Assembly (NCBI RefSeq): GCF_026151205.1
Contig: NC_087079.1
Location: 11,770,635-11,834,634, forward strand
Origin: Bolinopsis microptera
Taxonomy: Eukaryota > Ctenophora > Tentaculata > Lobata > Bolinopsidae
Length of the DNA: 64,000 nucleotides
Direction of reading: 5' to 3'
A program made the position numbers and the translations under genes. Under the pieces are notes generated by a model that made no database searches, was not told the origin of the DNA, and saw nothing but the letters and a program-made list of their open reading frames with translations. This document shows, in pieces, positions 30,019 to 42,084 of the stretch. Numbering within the stretch: the stretch's first letter is position 1; every line of letters starts with the position of its first letter.

Positions 30019-32375
30019 CAGGGTGGGCCATAAAACACTACCCATCCTTATCTCTTAAAATTGTTACAGCTCGCTGAGATCTTGATAATTATTTAAAAAA
30101 CAAAAAGTGGCATAACTTATGTTCTGATAAATATTTTTGCTTCTAAATTTCACAGAATGTTAATAACAAGTAGCTAAACCTTAAAACCTTTGTGGCAAGT
30201 TTTGTGTGATTGCGAGCTTCACTGAGCTTATTTGACCAATTTAGCCCCTGAGCGAGCTAGCCTGAATTTCTCACCCAGAACTGTTTACATTGGTTAATAG
30301 AAACCACCAAAAAAATCCTGGGTAACAAAATAAAAAAACCAGCGATTTATTCACGTTTTACCAATTCTATTCACATGGATCCATCGCACATTCTATTCTC
30401 TCTATATTTTAACTGATAAGGACTATCACAGATGATCCTTCCTGCTTGTTTATATCGTTCTTTTCACATGTGGAATGTGCGATGTATCATGGTGAATAGA
30501 ATTGGTAAAACATAAATAAATCGGTGGTTTTTTAATTTGTTTTACCCAGGATTTTTTTTGTGGTTCCTATTAACCAATGTAAACATTTCTGGGTGAGAAA
30601 TTCAAGCTAGCTCGCTCAGGGGCTAAATTGGTCAAATGGACACGTTCAAAAAAAGGTGGCACTAGAGATTGATTTTTTAAAATGCGTTTAAAAAATAGTC
30701 ATTGCTCTTTGTTGGTTGATATATCTATCTATACCTTTAGAAATTCGATTACATTTCATGATCCTGAAATCACGGAGTCTCTAGTGCTTATATCACAGGA
30801 GTTATCGTTATTAGTGTGCCAATGAGTCAAAAGTCACACAATTAGAAATGCAAGATGAATCAACACTAGATAATCTGAAAAGTAATATTCACAAATAAGC
30901 CAAAATTGATATGGTGACTATAATGCATGTAAGGAATGGAATGTCTTATCTGAAATTGTTATTGGTGCCAAAATGAGTCAAAAATCACAACTTAAACGTT
31001 GGAAATGAGCCTTTTTTGAGCAGTGATTATTGAATCATCTAACTTTTTTATTGGCTTTCTATCATTTTTTAGGGTACAAAATAGTATTAAATAGTATTAA
31101 AACCAGTTAATATGATTCAAAAGTCACATTTTCGTTAAAGGTGCGCTATTAAGTCACACTATAGTAAGCCTTAAATTAAGTGCACGATATGACAATTTAT
31201 ATTCATTCTATGAATCTTATTATGTGATTTTTGAATCCATGTCTAAGCTTATACCATATTGAAGGTCTTTGAACGATAATTTTTGATCTGGGTGCTTAAA
31301 TGATTCAAAAATCACATAAATCGAGCTACCAAATATGTAATTTTCTTTAAAGTGTGACAATTGAATCATATGTAATGTTCAAGTTGTAATGACATTTTGA
31401 AAGGAAAGGTAATGAATCGATAATCACATTTCAAAAATCCAATTAAGTATTATACGTTACTGATTGATTCATTTGTCACATTATGGAGACAAAATTATCA
31501 TGGCTTGAGTAGTAAAAGTACTTGCCTAGTTTACTCAGTTTAAAATCAGTGTTTTGTGATTATTGATTCCAGTATTACTCCAATAACGAACTTCTCCATG
31601 ACCATAAACAAGTGTCACAACAAATCACTGCAGATTTACTATGAATACCAACCTGATATAGAGCCAAAAAGTGATACATTCCCCTGATACAGCATCATTT
31701 CAATACATGCTCATTTATGTGATTTTTGACTCATTATGGCACTTTTAACCATCTAAATTCTCTAAATATTAGTTAGCATGCTATAATTGTGATCGATAGA
31801 GTTCATTATTACAATCATTCCGTTGATATTCATATCACATTCATCATTCTAAAATAATTAGTCAGAATTAACCCTGTGTGTGATAATTGCATCATAACTC
31901 CACATTTAACCGGTGACTCTTTGCACTTTTAACACTCAACTATCTCAAAAAGGTTCAATAATCACATTGAGAAGCAGGACACACTCACAGAATGTAAATT
32001 CATCATTAGAGGTGCAAGAAATGAATATTTTGTGATTTCTGGTTCATATCTGCACAATTAACAGATATAAAGAGATGAATGACTTAATTATGTGACATTT
32101 GACATAAAAATGCTTCACACAATTTTGGCAGTGAAAAATCAATCTCTAGTGCCACCTTTTTATGAACGTGTCCAAATAAGCTCAGACTCACACAAAACTT
32201 AGCACGAAGTTGTGTCTAATTATGATTGACATTCTCTAAAAATTTGAAGCAAAAATATTAATCAGAACGTAAGTTATGGCGCTTTTCCATTCTGAAATAA
32301 AATAATTATCAAGATCTCCGCGAGCTGTAACAATTTTAAGAGATAAGGATGGGTAGTGTTTTATGGCCCACCCTG
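30019..32375. mobile_element. Fold-back element with mariner-like ends, split by a nested insertion
   Basis: The termini CAGGGTGGGCCATAAAA are exact inverted copies flanked by TA (30017-30018, 32376-32377), the mariner/Tc1 target. The left arm runs through AATTTAGCCCCTGAGCGAG to 30400, and its complement occupies 30470-30637 and then 32178-32375. The whole element is thus one hairpin of about 0.8 kb whose right arm is interrupted by the 1.5-kb element at 30638-32173. No transposase frame is present. Confidence 0.88.
30638..32173. mobile_element. GGACAC-ended element A (1536 bp) with dispersed internal motif
   Basis: The termini are GGACACGTTCA followed by GGTGGCACTAGAGATTGATT in both orientations (about 38-bp TIR). 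The 4-bp duplication is AAAT (30634-30637, 32174-32177). The target is known exactly, because the host fold-back arm is interrupted here. There is no ORF. The interior carries at least twelve degenerate copies of a motif near TGATTCAAAAATCACA: mostly forward in the left part (30826, 30971, 31117, 31301, 31412), mostly reverse in the right (31556, 31718, 32030). Confidence 0.85.
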
Positions 32376-33420
32376 TATATAGTAGATTCAAACTTTTCAA
32401 TAATCTCTATCATTGCTGAGTCACTTCCAAAGGTTGAGATCACTCGAATGGTGTTGTCAGGGGAAATTAATATATTATTATATATATACTATTACAGTGC
32501 AATTAATATATATACTATTATAGTGTAATTAATATAATAAATTTATATATACTATTCATTAACTGAATATCTTAGTTTGGGGTATATTCATAGGCCAGCC
32601 GCTTTGACATCGGCAATCTTTATATTGTTGATATAAGCGGAATAAAAAGGCTTTATTTCATTTCTTATAAATATCCCGTACTATATCCACTATCCAGGTC
32701 CCGTACTATATCCAGGTCCCGTACTATATCCAGGTCCCGTACTATATCCAGATCCCATACAGTCTGGTTTTTAAAGATTAAACAATAAACATTATACAGG
32801 ATAGTCGTTGTTATCCTGGTTATCCTGCTTATCGATATTTTCACTTTTCTTTCGTTCTAACATCGAGCACTATATGATATACTATAAATACTACTAGTTA
32901 CTATCATTACTTTAACTAGCACTCTTTCAACTGACTCCCGTCAATTTTAAATAAAGATAACGTGCTGATTTCACTCCAAGAAGCTTCTTCTTCTATCGAT
33001 GTATACTGCCCGCGATCTTTTGTTTTCTGCATTATTCAGTAGTATTGACTAGTGATATTACCAGTATTATCCTGTATTATCATTATTAGTATTACTTTGG
33101 ATATTCAAGTGCCTGCATGCCGGAGGAATCTCTGCTTATTGCCGGCTATCCATTAGAGATTAGAACAAATGAATTACCTTCTCAACATAATATTAAATAT
33201 AATAGTACAATATTTTATTTTTTCGTGTATTTTGGAAAAATCTTGCAATTTTGAGCTGCATTTCAAATTTCCTTGACATGTCGAGAAATGCTTCGCGTTA
33301 AAGATAGTTTGTACTGTGGTTTGTTTTTGAAGCGTGTATATTAACCGTTCTACCATGTATATATACTATATACTCCTTGTGTTGTTTAGCAAGCCGGCTC
33401 AGCAGGAACAGACTGAATCA
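32376..33420. other. No gene recognised; short tandem repeats
   Basis: AT dinucleotide-rich stretches at 32470-32550. An 18-bp repeat CAGGTCCCGTACTATATC occurs about four times at 32690-32755, with relatives near 29935-30010 on the other side of the fold-back. No coding signal. Confidence 0.55.
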
Positions 33421-33461
33421 CGTGACTAACCAATTGCTGATAGGACACGTGTGTGGCGGCG

Positions 33462-33487
33462 TGACGTCACTTAGCAACGTGACGTCA
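33462..33487. promoter_or_regulatory. Two palindromic CRE sites with RFX-like half-sites
   Basis: TGACGTCA occurs at 33462-33469 and exactly again at 33480-33487, 18 bp apart. Each is followed by a GCAAC word (TTAGCAACG, CCTGGCAAC) like the right half of an RFX X-box. A CCAAT word lies at 33430. In animals such pairs bind CREB/ATF and RFX proteins in promoters. The arrangement suggests a promoter feeding the plus-strand ORF at 33706, or a bidirectional one. Confidence 0.6.
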
Positions 33488-33705
33488 TAGTCCTGGCAAC
33501 GCACGCTGACATCTCCCTCCTCAAGAGTCGATCGATCCACTTTTCTGATAAACATCTAGGTTTGTGCTATATAAATAAATATATATCCTTGCTTGTTATA
33601 TTTACTAAAACACGCAGCTTTTAGACGAGTTAGAGAGCCCAAATATTTGTAATCAAAGAGAGTTAAGTTATTTAAAAGTTTGAACTCGGAAACTCAAACT
33701 GTCGG

Positions 33706-33903
33706 ATGAAATGCCAGGCTCTGCTCCCGTACATACAGATTACAGTTATGAACAGTCACAAAACTCTGGCTGGTCTGCTGTACTGGCTATTGTTTTTAGT
33801 AATCCTGCTCAGTCTCACATTGTTATCTGTTAGTCTATCATTGTTTGTTTTGTCACACTCCTGCACTCCGAGAGACTTATCACTACAAGAGGCCGGTCAC
33901 TAA
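33706..33903 (+). CDS. Possible small single-pass membrane protein or first exon
   Basis: A 65-codon frame begins about 220 bp downstream of the CRE pair. An internal Met at codon 15 starts MNSHKTLAGLLYWLLFLVI, followed by a long Leu-rich helix and a short tail with one Cys. A second overlapping frame starting at 33711 (MPGSAPVHTDYSYEQ) is also protein-like, so which frame is used, if either, is unresolved. No family recognised. Confidence 0.35.
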   Translation: MKCQALLPYIQITVMNSHKTLAGLLYWLLFLVILLSLTLLSVSLSLFVLSHSCTPRDLSLQEAGH

Positions 33904-34006
33904 TGATCAGATGTGTTCCTCCACCATCCCAGTTACCTGGTAAAGCGTCTGGTCATTATTTATGATAAGGTTAACATTAGAACACATCCCATATCCCACC
34001 TCCTTG

Positions 34007-34112
34007 GATAAGATAACGTGATCACCATATTTGGTCATGTGATGTAATGATAAGATCACGTGATCACCATATTTGGCCATGTGATGTATTGATAAGACCA
34101 CGTGATACTCGC
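34007..34112. repeat. About 42-bp repeat, two to three copies
   Basis: The segment GATCACCATATTTGGYCATG plus TGATGTAATGATAAGATCACG is repeated at about 34018 and 34060, with a partial third copy (GATAAGACCACGTGATACTC) after it. It contains CACGTG E-boxes. Confidence 0.8.
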
Positions 34113-34480
34113 TCACCAATGGTGATGGTTCTTGCGGTGGATAACAATACCTGACTGCACCTAATCAACAATTTAAGCACTGTTCGCTCCGCTATACGAT
34201 TTGTCATTTGCACGTCCCAGCTCAAGCCCCGCACCCTGGTTGCCCTGGTTACCGTCTATGAGAACACGTGATATTATCTCCCATCTTATTGGCCAGTTGT
34301 CAGGCTTGATTTGTAAACCCTGCCCGGCCATTAGCTGTGGTCCTGCTGCGTGACATTGGTTATCATTAACGGGTTAATGTGATATGTTCTGCTGAAGTAT
34401 AATGTAGTATAATCGGCGGCACTGTGAACTGGTATGATTTCTCGATTAGCGGAGTAGTTGAGTGTTTAATCAACCTGGTA

Positions 34481-34553
34481 ATGCTATCGGCTGACAAAGA
34501 GTGCAGAATAGCGGAACTATCGCCGGAGATATCGCCTCCCCCTTTTCTACCAG
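34481..34553 (+). CDS. Candidate first coding exon
   Basis: ATG 34481 opens 24 codons (MLSADKECRIAELSPEISPP, then PFLP) and one base, followed by CAG|GTACGT, a good donor. Composition is more protein-like than the surroundings. No downstream exon could be identified and the reverse strand is also open here, so this is tentative. Confidence 0.3.
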
Positions 34554-34945
34554 GTACGTAAATAGTAAATACTCTTAGCTGTAAATACAATGTTACTTAA
34601 ATTAATGCAGTGTTTTTATAGGTACGTTACCATTCTGTAGATGTCGTCACGACATATAACGCTAGATGTCAGCGTCATCTAACGTCATCTAACGACATCT
34701 AGCGTCATCTATCATCATCAGGCGACATCTCACGCTAGATGACGCTAGATGTCGAATTTCAACTATCGGCAAAGGTCCAAAATGTGTTGTTATACAATAT
34801 GTTTCGTTAATTTGCGACAGTTCATAATTATTTGTTGTACTTTTCTGAGCTCATGCTCGCACTGGTATTTGCAGCATTGTTTTGTAATTGGAAAGGAATT
34901 GTGTGATTAAGCGTGTATTTCTCTTAATGAACATATACATAAAGG

Positions 34946-35756
34946 GGACATATACATAAAGTATTTATGCCGTGGCCCTGTTGTTAACTTCATATTAAGA
35001 AAGTATACATAAAAACAATAAGATTTGATACATTAAAAACTAATTTTGAGAGCACTCACTTTCGAAAAAATAAATATTTTCTTGTTCGAAAATTTTGAGA
35101 AGTCTGTTACTGTAAACTGTAATACCGAGTAATTTTAAACGTTTTTGGCTAATTTTTTTACTGAACATTACTTACAATCCGTACAAGAAGCCCTAGAAAG
35201 GAATTTATAATTGCCTTAAATCTGCCATTTTTGGCCTTTTTTACGATGAATTTTACTAAGTCGTTTGAGGCCACATTTCATAGCTTAAAACTAAAATCTG
35301 AGAGAAATGCTACTCCAAAAAGTTTGATATGATCATCAGCTACACTCACAAGAATTTTTGAAGCGATATCTGCTGACCCGGATGATTGGTGAATTGTACA
35401 ACTTTAGAAGTAGGCAAAAATTTCAATTTTTCTTTTTTCGACCTTGTTTGGTCTGTAACTTCGTCATTTATTGTTCAATTATAAAATCCTTTCAAGGGCT
35501 TCTTGTACGAATTGTAAGTAATTTTCAGTAAAAAATAAACCAAAAAACCTTTAAAATGATTGAAAGATCGGTATTACAGTGACAGACTTCTCAAAATTTC
35601 CAAAACTTTCGAAAAAGAAAATATTTATTTTTTCGAAAGTGAGTGCTCTCAAAAATGATTTTTAATGTACGTATCAAATCTTATTGTTTTTATGTATACT
35701 TTCTTAATATAAAGTTAAGAACAGGGCCACGGCATAAAAGCTTTTTGTACATGTCC
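34946..35756. mobile_element. Fold-back element with about 290-bp arms
   Basis: Left arm from GGACATATACATAAAG through ATGCCGTGGCCCTG, AGAGCACTCACTTTCGAAAA and CCGTACAAGAAGCCCT to about 35240. The right arm is its complement from about 35465 to 35756. The spacer is about 225 bp. The termini resemble GGACAC of elements A and B only in the first five bases, and I could not find a matching target duplication. Confidence 0.85.
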
Positions 35757-36364
35757 ACTATAAGACGTTTTCAGACGAGGTAAACTGAAATATTTTGAGT
35801 TTTTTCAATTTCAAATGGTTTTTGAGGACGAGGTCACTGCAAATAACATTAATAACACCTCAATATTAATTATATTTCGATTTCTGGTTATATAGTTTAA
35901 ATTGTATCGTTCAAAAGCAAACTACATTTGATAGCACTGTATTATTATTGTAGTATCTGAACATATAACACCATGAGGAATAGTACTAGTAGTTAACTCT
36001 GTTCCGTGTCTAATGTCTGTTTAATTGTACTGCTAGGAGGAAGATGTGTTTATATATAATATAATAGAACCAATCTCAAAACTTCTTCTCAACGATCTTC
36101 CAACAAACCATGAACAAGTTAGGAACTGCGCTACAAGGTCGGCAGTGCCTTCTGGGCAGGACAACTCTTAGACTCACAGAATTTTAACGTTTGGTGAGCA
36201 GTGGAGGGGGTGGTCTGAGCAGAAGGGCTATTTTCATTACTTATCCGATATCTATCCCTTATTTCTTATCTACTATACTATAACCCGTTTGTTTCTATTC
36301 CATTACCCTTTACTGTACTACTATGGCTCTACGATAATTAGCGGTCCAAATGTGAAGTAATTAG
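35757..36364. other. No gene recognised
   Basis: AT-rich with no repeats of note and no ORF beyond chance length. Confidence 0.5.
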
Positions 36365-37287
36365 CAGGAGGTGACCGGGATTCCCGGTACCGGGAATCCC
36401 GGTACCGGGATTGGCAATTTTGAGCTATCCCGGTCCCGGTCCCGGTAAACCGGGTCAAGTCACATTTTTCATCCCGGTCGCGGTCCCGGTCCCGGTCAAA
36501 TGCTGATTTATGATCCCGGTCCCGGTTAATTCAGGATTCTTGGTCCCGGTCCCGGTCCTGGTCCCGGTCAATCACTCAAATTTGCCGGGATTTTGACCGG
36601 GATCTTTTACATAATTTCATTCACTGTGATTTTAAGTTTTTACTTTCATTCATTGTGAATTTCATCTTTAAACAACCTCTGAGCCAAATAAAACAATGTT
36701 TAAAATTGCTAAACAAGTTTAGGTAACTAATATCGTTACATAACTCATAAGTGCAAACTAACATCAAGTTTTCAACTCGGGCTACGCCCAATTGTCAATT
36801 GGAATTGGAGAATGAAACTGTTGAATAATTTGAGGGATCATTGATTGAGGAATGAGGAATGATGGTGAACTTGAGTAATCAGTACATGAATATTATTGGT
36901 GTAACTACATTAGGCCCATGCCCCATATTGACGGGTTTTTTCTAGTTTTTTCTAATTTAATATTCTAGTTATTACTTATTCAAATTGTTCAATTATAATG
37001 TAAATGAAAGTTGCAGCTTTCAATATGAGAATACCAGTTTTGGTCCCGGTCATCCCGGTCAAATCCCGGTCATCCCGGTCAAATCCCGGTCATCCCGGTA
37101 AAATTGGATTGTTGGTCCCGGTCCCGGTAAGATAGAAATCCCAGAAATTATTGGTCCCGGTCCCGGTCCCGGTCACGGTTAATTGATAATCTCAGTCCCG
37201 GTCCCGGTCCCGGTCCCGGTCAAGTCACATTTTGTATCCCGGTCCCGGTCCCGGTCAGGCCTAAAATCATGTCCCGGTCACCTCCTG
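36365..37287. mobile_element. Complete hAT-like element with CCCGGT repeats (923 bp)
   Basis: Ends CAGGAGGTGACCGGGATTCC and CCCGGTCACCTCCTG with exact 8-bp duplication GTAATTAG at 36357-36364 and 37288-37295. Both flanks of the interior are runs of CCCGGT / TCCCGGTC, and the middle is AT-rich without ORF. A truncated copy is at 18711. The element at 2820 has the same architecture with CCTCGG instead. Confidence 0.95.
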
Positions 37288-38277
37288 GTAATTAGTTAGG
37301 TGTTCTTATTTGATCAGAAACGGCCACTAATTTTCTGCTTCAATTAATTTATATCCCTCCAGAACAGTCTCTTCAATTAATTTAATTCTTTCGAACCACA
37401 TTTTGAGATTAGTATTGTTATCGCGTGGCGGTTGGGTTTACCTGGTTATATATTTGCAATCTCCGTATTGATGACCACCCTGCTACAGACCACTAATCAA
37501 TAGCTCAATAGAAATATGTGAGCGGCTTGTCAGAAGATTTAAGTGAACCAACTCAGCCTTTTGAACCTGCCTACCTTTGAATTATTGATGATACAATGTC
37601 CCCATTCAAAATAAATTCACTTACCCACTATTTCTGTTATTCTTCATTGAAAGTCATAGGCATAGTTACTAAATTGTGAAATAAATGTCAAGGTCAGTAT
37701 TGAGTTTATAATAGTTTGACCATCTCAGAGCTTGAAGTCTTCTTATTATCCGGCCCCTCTATTACAAGGCCCCTCTATTACTTTATCAATGATAAATTAT
37801 CATACTCTCATGTTAATGATATTGTTTACTGTTTGGTGTGTGCTTTGGTTCTCCTGTAGCTACGGGTCCGCTAAATCCCCTCTGCCAAGTACTCATATTT
37901 GTTGCATTTGGCGTAAACTGTTCGCAATGTTCATGGTCGTTCCATCATATTTGTATTTAAAATTTACCAAATGCAGAAGTCAGTCGAAATGATGTGAAGA
38001 AATGACATTCAATCAGTTGGACGAAGGTCTTCGAAGTGAGATTGCAAAAAAATTTCATTCGAATGAAAAATTAATTGAAGTATTATTTCTAAAGTAAAGC
38101 TTCTAGGTATTTTCATCATTATGATCTGTTCTTTGCTGCGCAGTCTAATACCCCCCTGGCCCTCCCCCGTGTATTTTTTTACAGTACTTTCCTATTATCC
38201 TGGCGAAACCATTACGTACATCCATATTAATAATATGTACGTATTTCCCACTTTTAATACTTTCAACACTACTATAT
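37288..38277. other. No gene recognised
   Basis: The frames at 37732-37992 and 38121-38321 are of chance quality. The right frame runs into the terminus of element B. Confidence 0.45.
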
Positions 38278-40752
38278 GGACACGTTCATTTGAGTTTGAG
38301 GATATTGGTAAATATAAGTGACCCTATTAAAAGGCACAGTGTAGTTGACTTTGTCACACTATGAAATTACACAAACCCTTGATGGTTAGGATAATCGTTT
38401 CATCCTCTAGGCTAACTTTGTCACTTAACGATATCTTAATCAGGTGATAAGATATCGCTTAAATACGGCCGGCACGGAAATGGTTACATTGTCACACTAT
38501 AAACATGTGACGGAGTAAATATGGACCCCTTGCTGCCGTTTTTGACCAAATTTTTGGGTGTCCAGTTGATTGGATGGGTACATATGACCATTACCTACAT
38601 ATTTGACGACTTTTTTCGTTAGATGGTGCACTCAGGTTTACTCTGTCACACATTTAAGAAAACATGTGAAGAATGTTTAGGGCACCCTGATAAGCAATGC
38701 TGAGTAGTGTAGGTTTATTTGATGGCCTGGAAGTGCTAGGAATTGTTATTATATCATATAGTCGTAAGGAATTAAAACACAGAAGGCACAAACAAGTTTA
38801 CTTTGTCACATAATCTTGATGATATCTGAACATGTGTGAAATTAAACAAATAATGATATACCAGCTTAAACCCCTTATATTACATACTATGGATCAAACA
38901 ACACTGCTAGTACCACGCACCAGTCACATAAATCATTATCGGGTGGCAATATGTTAACAGTGTCACAATTAAACTACCGCAACATGGTCAAAAATAGGGT
39001 AATTTCGTCACAACAAATTATTATAACTCTGTTAGCTCCTTGCTGGCAAAATAACTAGTTCATTGATGATAAAGTTACATAGTATTCTAATAGAAGTATA
39101 GCTCTTCAAAATAGGGGCAAGACATGTTTACTTTGTCACATCAGTTATTATAAGAGTTAGCTAATCGTCATCAGATTAACAGATCTTTTTCGTAGTTTGA
39201 ATCGATTACTATAGTATAGGCAATAAAGCATCCTATGCCAATTTTAACACACTATCTTGATATTTTTGGGGCAGGGAAAGTTAATTTTGTCACATTTTCA
39301 GCGTCTTTGACAAATTAATCTAAAATTGTTAAACTTGAGCCCTGATGTTCTAGACAATATTCTACCAATCGTTTCTGAAAGAATGCTGAATTCTAATAGA
39401 GTTATAGATCTTCAAAATAGGGGCAAGACATGTTTACTTTGTCACATCAGTTACTATTAGAGTTAGGTAATCGTCATCAGATTAACAGATCTTTTTCGTA
39501 GTTTGGATTGATTTATATAGGTAATAAAGCAGCCTATGCTAATTTTTACACACTATCTTGAAATTGTTGGGGCAGGAAAAGTCAATTTTGTCACATTTTT
39601 AGTGATTTTGACAAATTTAACCTAAAATTGTTAAACTTGAGCTCTGATGTTCTGGACAATATTCTACCGATTTTTGTCTGAAATCTAGGTAAACTATAGG
39701 TAAAAATATAATATTAATCATAAGCTAAAATGTACTAATCTTTGTATTCTAAATGGGGAAAAGAAGAAACATTGTCAGTCAGTCGAGAAAATTGTCAGTC
39801 AGGCTATATGGCAGCTTTGTAGATGTTGTGACAATGCTAGTAGTGGTCCCAGGCTTGCGACTGGAATTGCGGTGTTAAATCGATTTAACGGTATACCAAC
39901 GATCCACCTCCCACTTGTTGTTTGGTACTTAGCATTAATAGTGTTAGCTGTAGCCATTTATAGCAAAGAATGTTGAATGCTAATAGAGTCATAGAATATA
40001 CAGATCTTCAAATAGGGGCAAGACATGTTTACTTTGTCACATCAGTTATTATAAGAGTTATTATAAGAGACTATTTCATTCTATAATCATTATTTTTAAC
40101 CTATTTACGATTTCGTATCATTTTTTGTGACAATGTAAACACTGATCTTAACTTGCATCAACTACATTGTCATCAAAGTTTTCCCGCCTTTCAAACCAAA
40201 ATCAGATATAAATAATTCGCCCAAAATTTAAAATTCCAAATATTGTGACGGAATTTACCTCATTTCCCAATAACCAAGTGCCTTTTTAGCTAACTATTCG
40301 AAACAACATATTTTAGGGCTTTGATTGGTAGATCAACCATCAAATAATGAGTTAAAAGGTTTTTGAGGACATCTCATAGTAGAATAGAGGTATGGTATTC
40401 TGAGTGTGACAAAGTTACCCAAATATTGCCTTGTAACCGTTCGATCCGTGCCCTTTAACCAATGTTGTATCATAATTGTTAGATTGACCTAATCTACTAT
40501 ATTTCAGACCAAGGAATGATAATTAGACAACTGCAGTTAACTAAGTCACACAAAATGTGACATTTGAACCATTATAGTGCCTAACAACAATAGATTTTCT
40601 TTCTGAGCAGTGCATATGGGAGTATGGGTTACGTGGCTAATGTTCAGAACTTCTGAACGTGCTAGGTTAATAGATGTCAAAATTAAGCCACTATCGTCGA
40701 AAACGCTATCATTTTTGTTTACCAATATCCTCAAACTGAAATGAACGTGTCC
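38278..40752. mobile_element. GGACAC-ended element B (2475 bp) with dispersed GTTTACTTTGTCACA motif
   Basis: Inverted termini GGACACGTTCATTT followed by CAGTTTGAGGATATTGGTAA (about 35 bp), with 4-bp duplication ATAT on both sides (38274-38277, 40753-40756). No ORF of note. The interior holds about fifteen copies of a motif near GTTTACTTTGTCACA. Exact or near-exact copies are at 38806, 39126, 39429 and 40026; diverged ones at 38345, 38637, 39285 and 39581; reversed ones at about 40128, 40248 and 40415. Two of the exact copies sit in longer direct duplications (about 39100-39300 and 39400-39600). Confidence 0.85.
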
Positions 40753-40771
40753 ATATAACAAATAATTTGAG

Positions 40772-40849
40772 CCTGAAGATGGCGTTGACGCCGAAAATTT
40801 GCCTACACTCGAGTGTAGGCAAATTTTCGGCGTCAACGCCATCTTCAGG
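40772..40849. repeat. 78-bp perfect palindrome
   Basis: Every base pairs around the centre at 40810/40811 (ACTCGAGT). The arm contains GATGGCGTTGACGCCG and AAAATTTGCCTACACTC. There is no spacer. It lies 20 bp from the end of element B. Confidence 0.97.
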
Positions 40850-40854
40850 AGGTT

Positions 40855-40884
40855 AGGAAGTTAGGAGTGCACTCCTAACTTCCT
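40855..40884. repeat. 30-bp perfect palindrome
   Basis: AGGAAGTTAGGAGTG followed by its exact complement, centre GTGCAC, five bases after the 78-bp palindrome. Confidence 0.95.
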
Positions 40885-41283
40885 GTTTCATTTGTCATTT
40901 TCTCTTCCAACCGGATATTATCCAACTATCAGTATTCCCACTGAGAATTTCAAAAATCTTTCTTAATTTCGAATTATGACTATTTAACAGGATCAACCGG
41001 CAATTAAATGGCACATAATCAAATTGGCCTGCTTCTAGAGAATAAACTCAACCGCAAACAAAGTTAGGGTCCTCCAGTCATCCGCTCTATTGTCATATAT
41101 ACTACGCATATTCCAGCTACACAACCTTCAAATTAGCTGGTGTTTAACCGATTTCCTCGCCCCCTGTCTCAACCTCCTGCTTGCTAACTTGCTTTATTAA
41201 ATTGTTCTTTATTCGCGTGCTTCAACTTTGCTATGATTATTAAGTTGTTGAACCACCACTCCCCAGTTCATAAAGCTGGTGAT

Positions 41284-41537
<254 letters not shown>

Positions 41538-42084
41538 TAAACAACGCACCGTTAGTGGTCCCTAGTGGTCCCGTTTGATCTTCAATGATTATAGCTTGTT
41601 ATTGCGGCATATTGTCAACTGAATATTATTCAGAGCACTGTTTCACTAGATATTTCCTCGTATTGCGGCTAATCAAGCTTTGCGATCTGGTGGTTAGAAA
41701 TTGGAATATTTTCAACGAGATAGCTGTTCAGGATACGCTACATTCGCTCAATAGCTTGATAACAGCATACAATGATCATGAAGAATCACGCAATATGACC
41801 TAAACTAGTAGTGACCAAGTGGTGCACTGTGCAGTGCCTCTTTTCATTACGCGCAGCACCTTGCAGGAAACACCAGTCTTTCACACTTACACGTGCAATA
41901 AAGGAAGGTTGCACGTGCAAAAGCACGCCTTGCAACTACATGTTCAGAGACTGTTCTGGAGGGATATTAAACACTATAACTGCATGTGTACTGCATGTGA
42001 GGACGAGAATTGGATTTTAATTAACAATAACATGCAGCATGATAAGTCGATACCACCTACGTTAATCTCACAACACTTCGTTTT

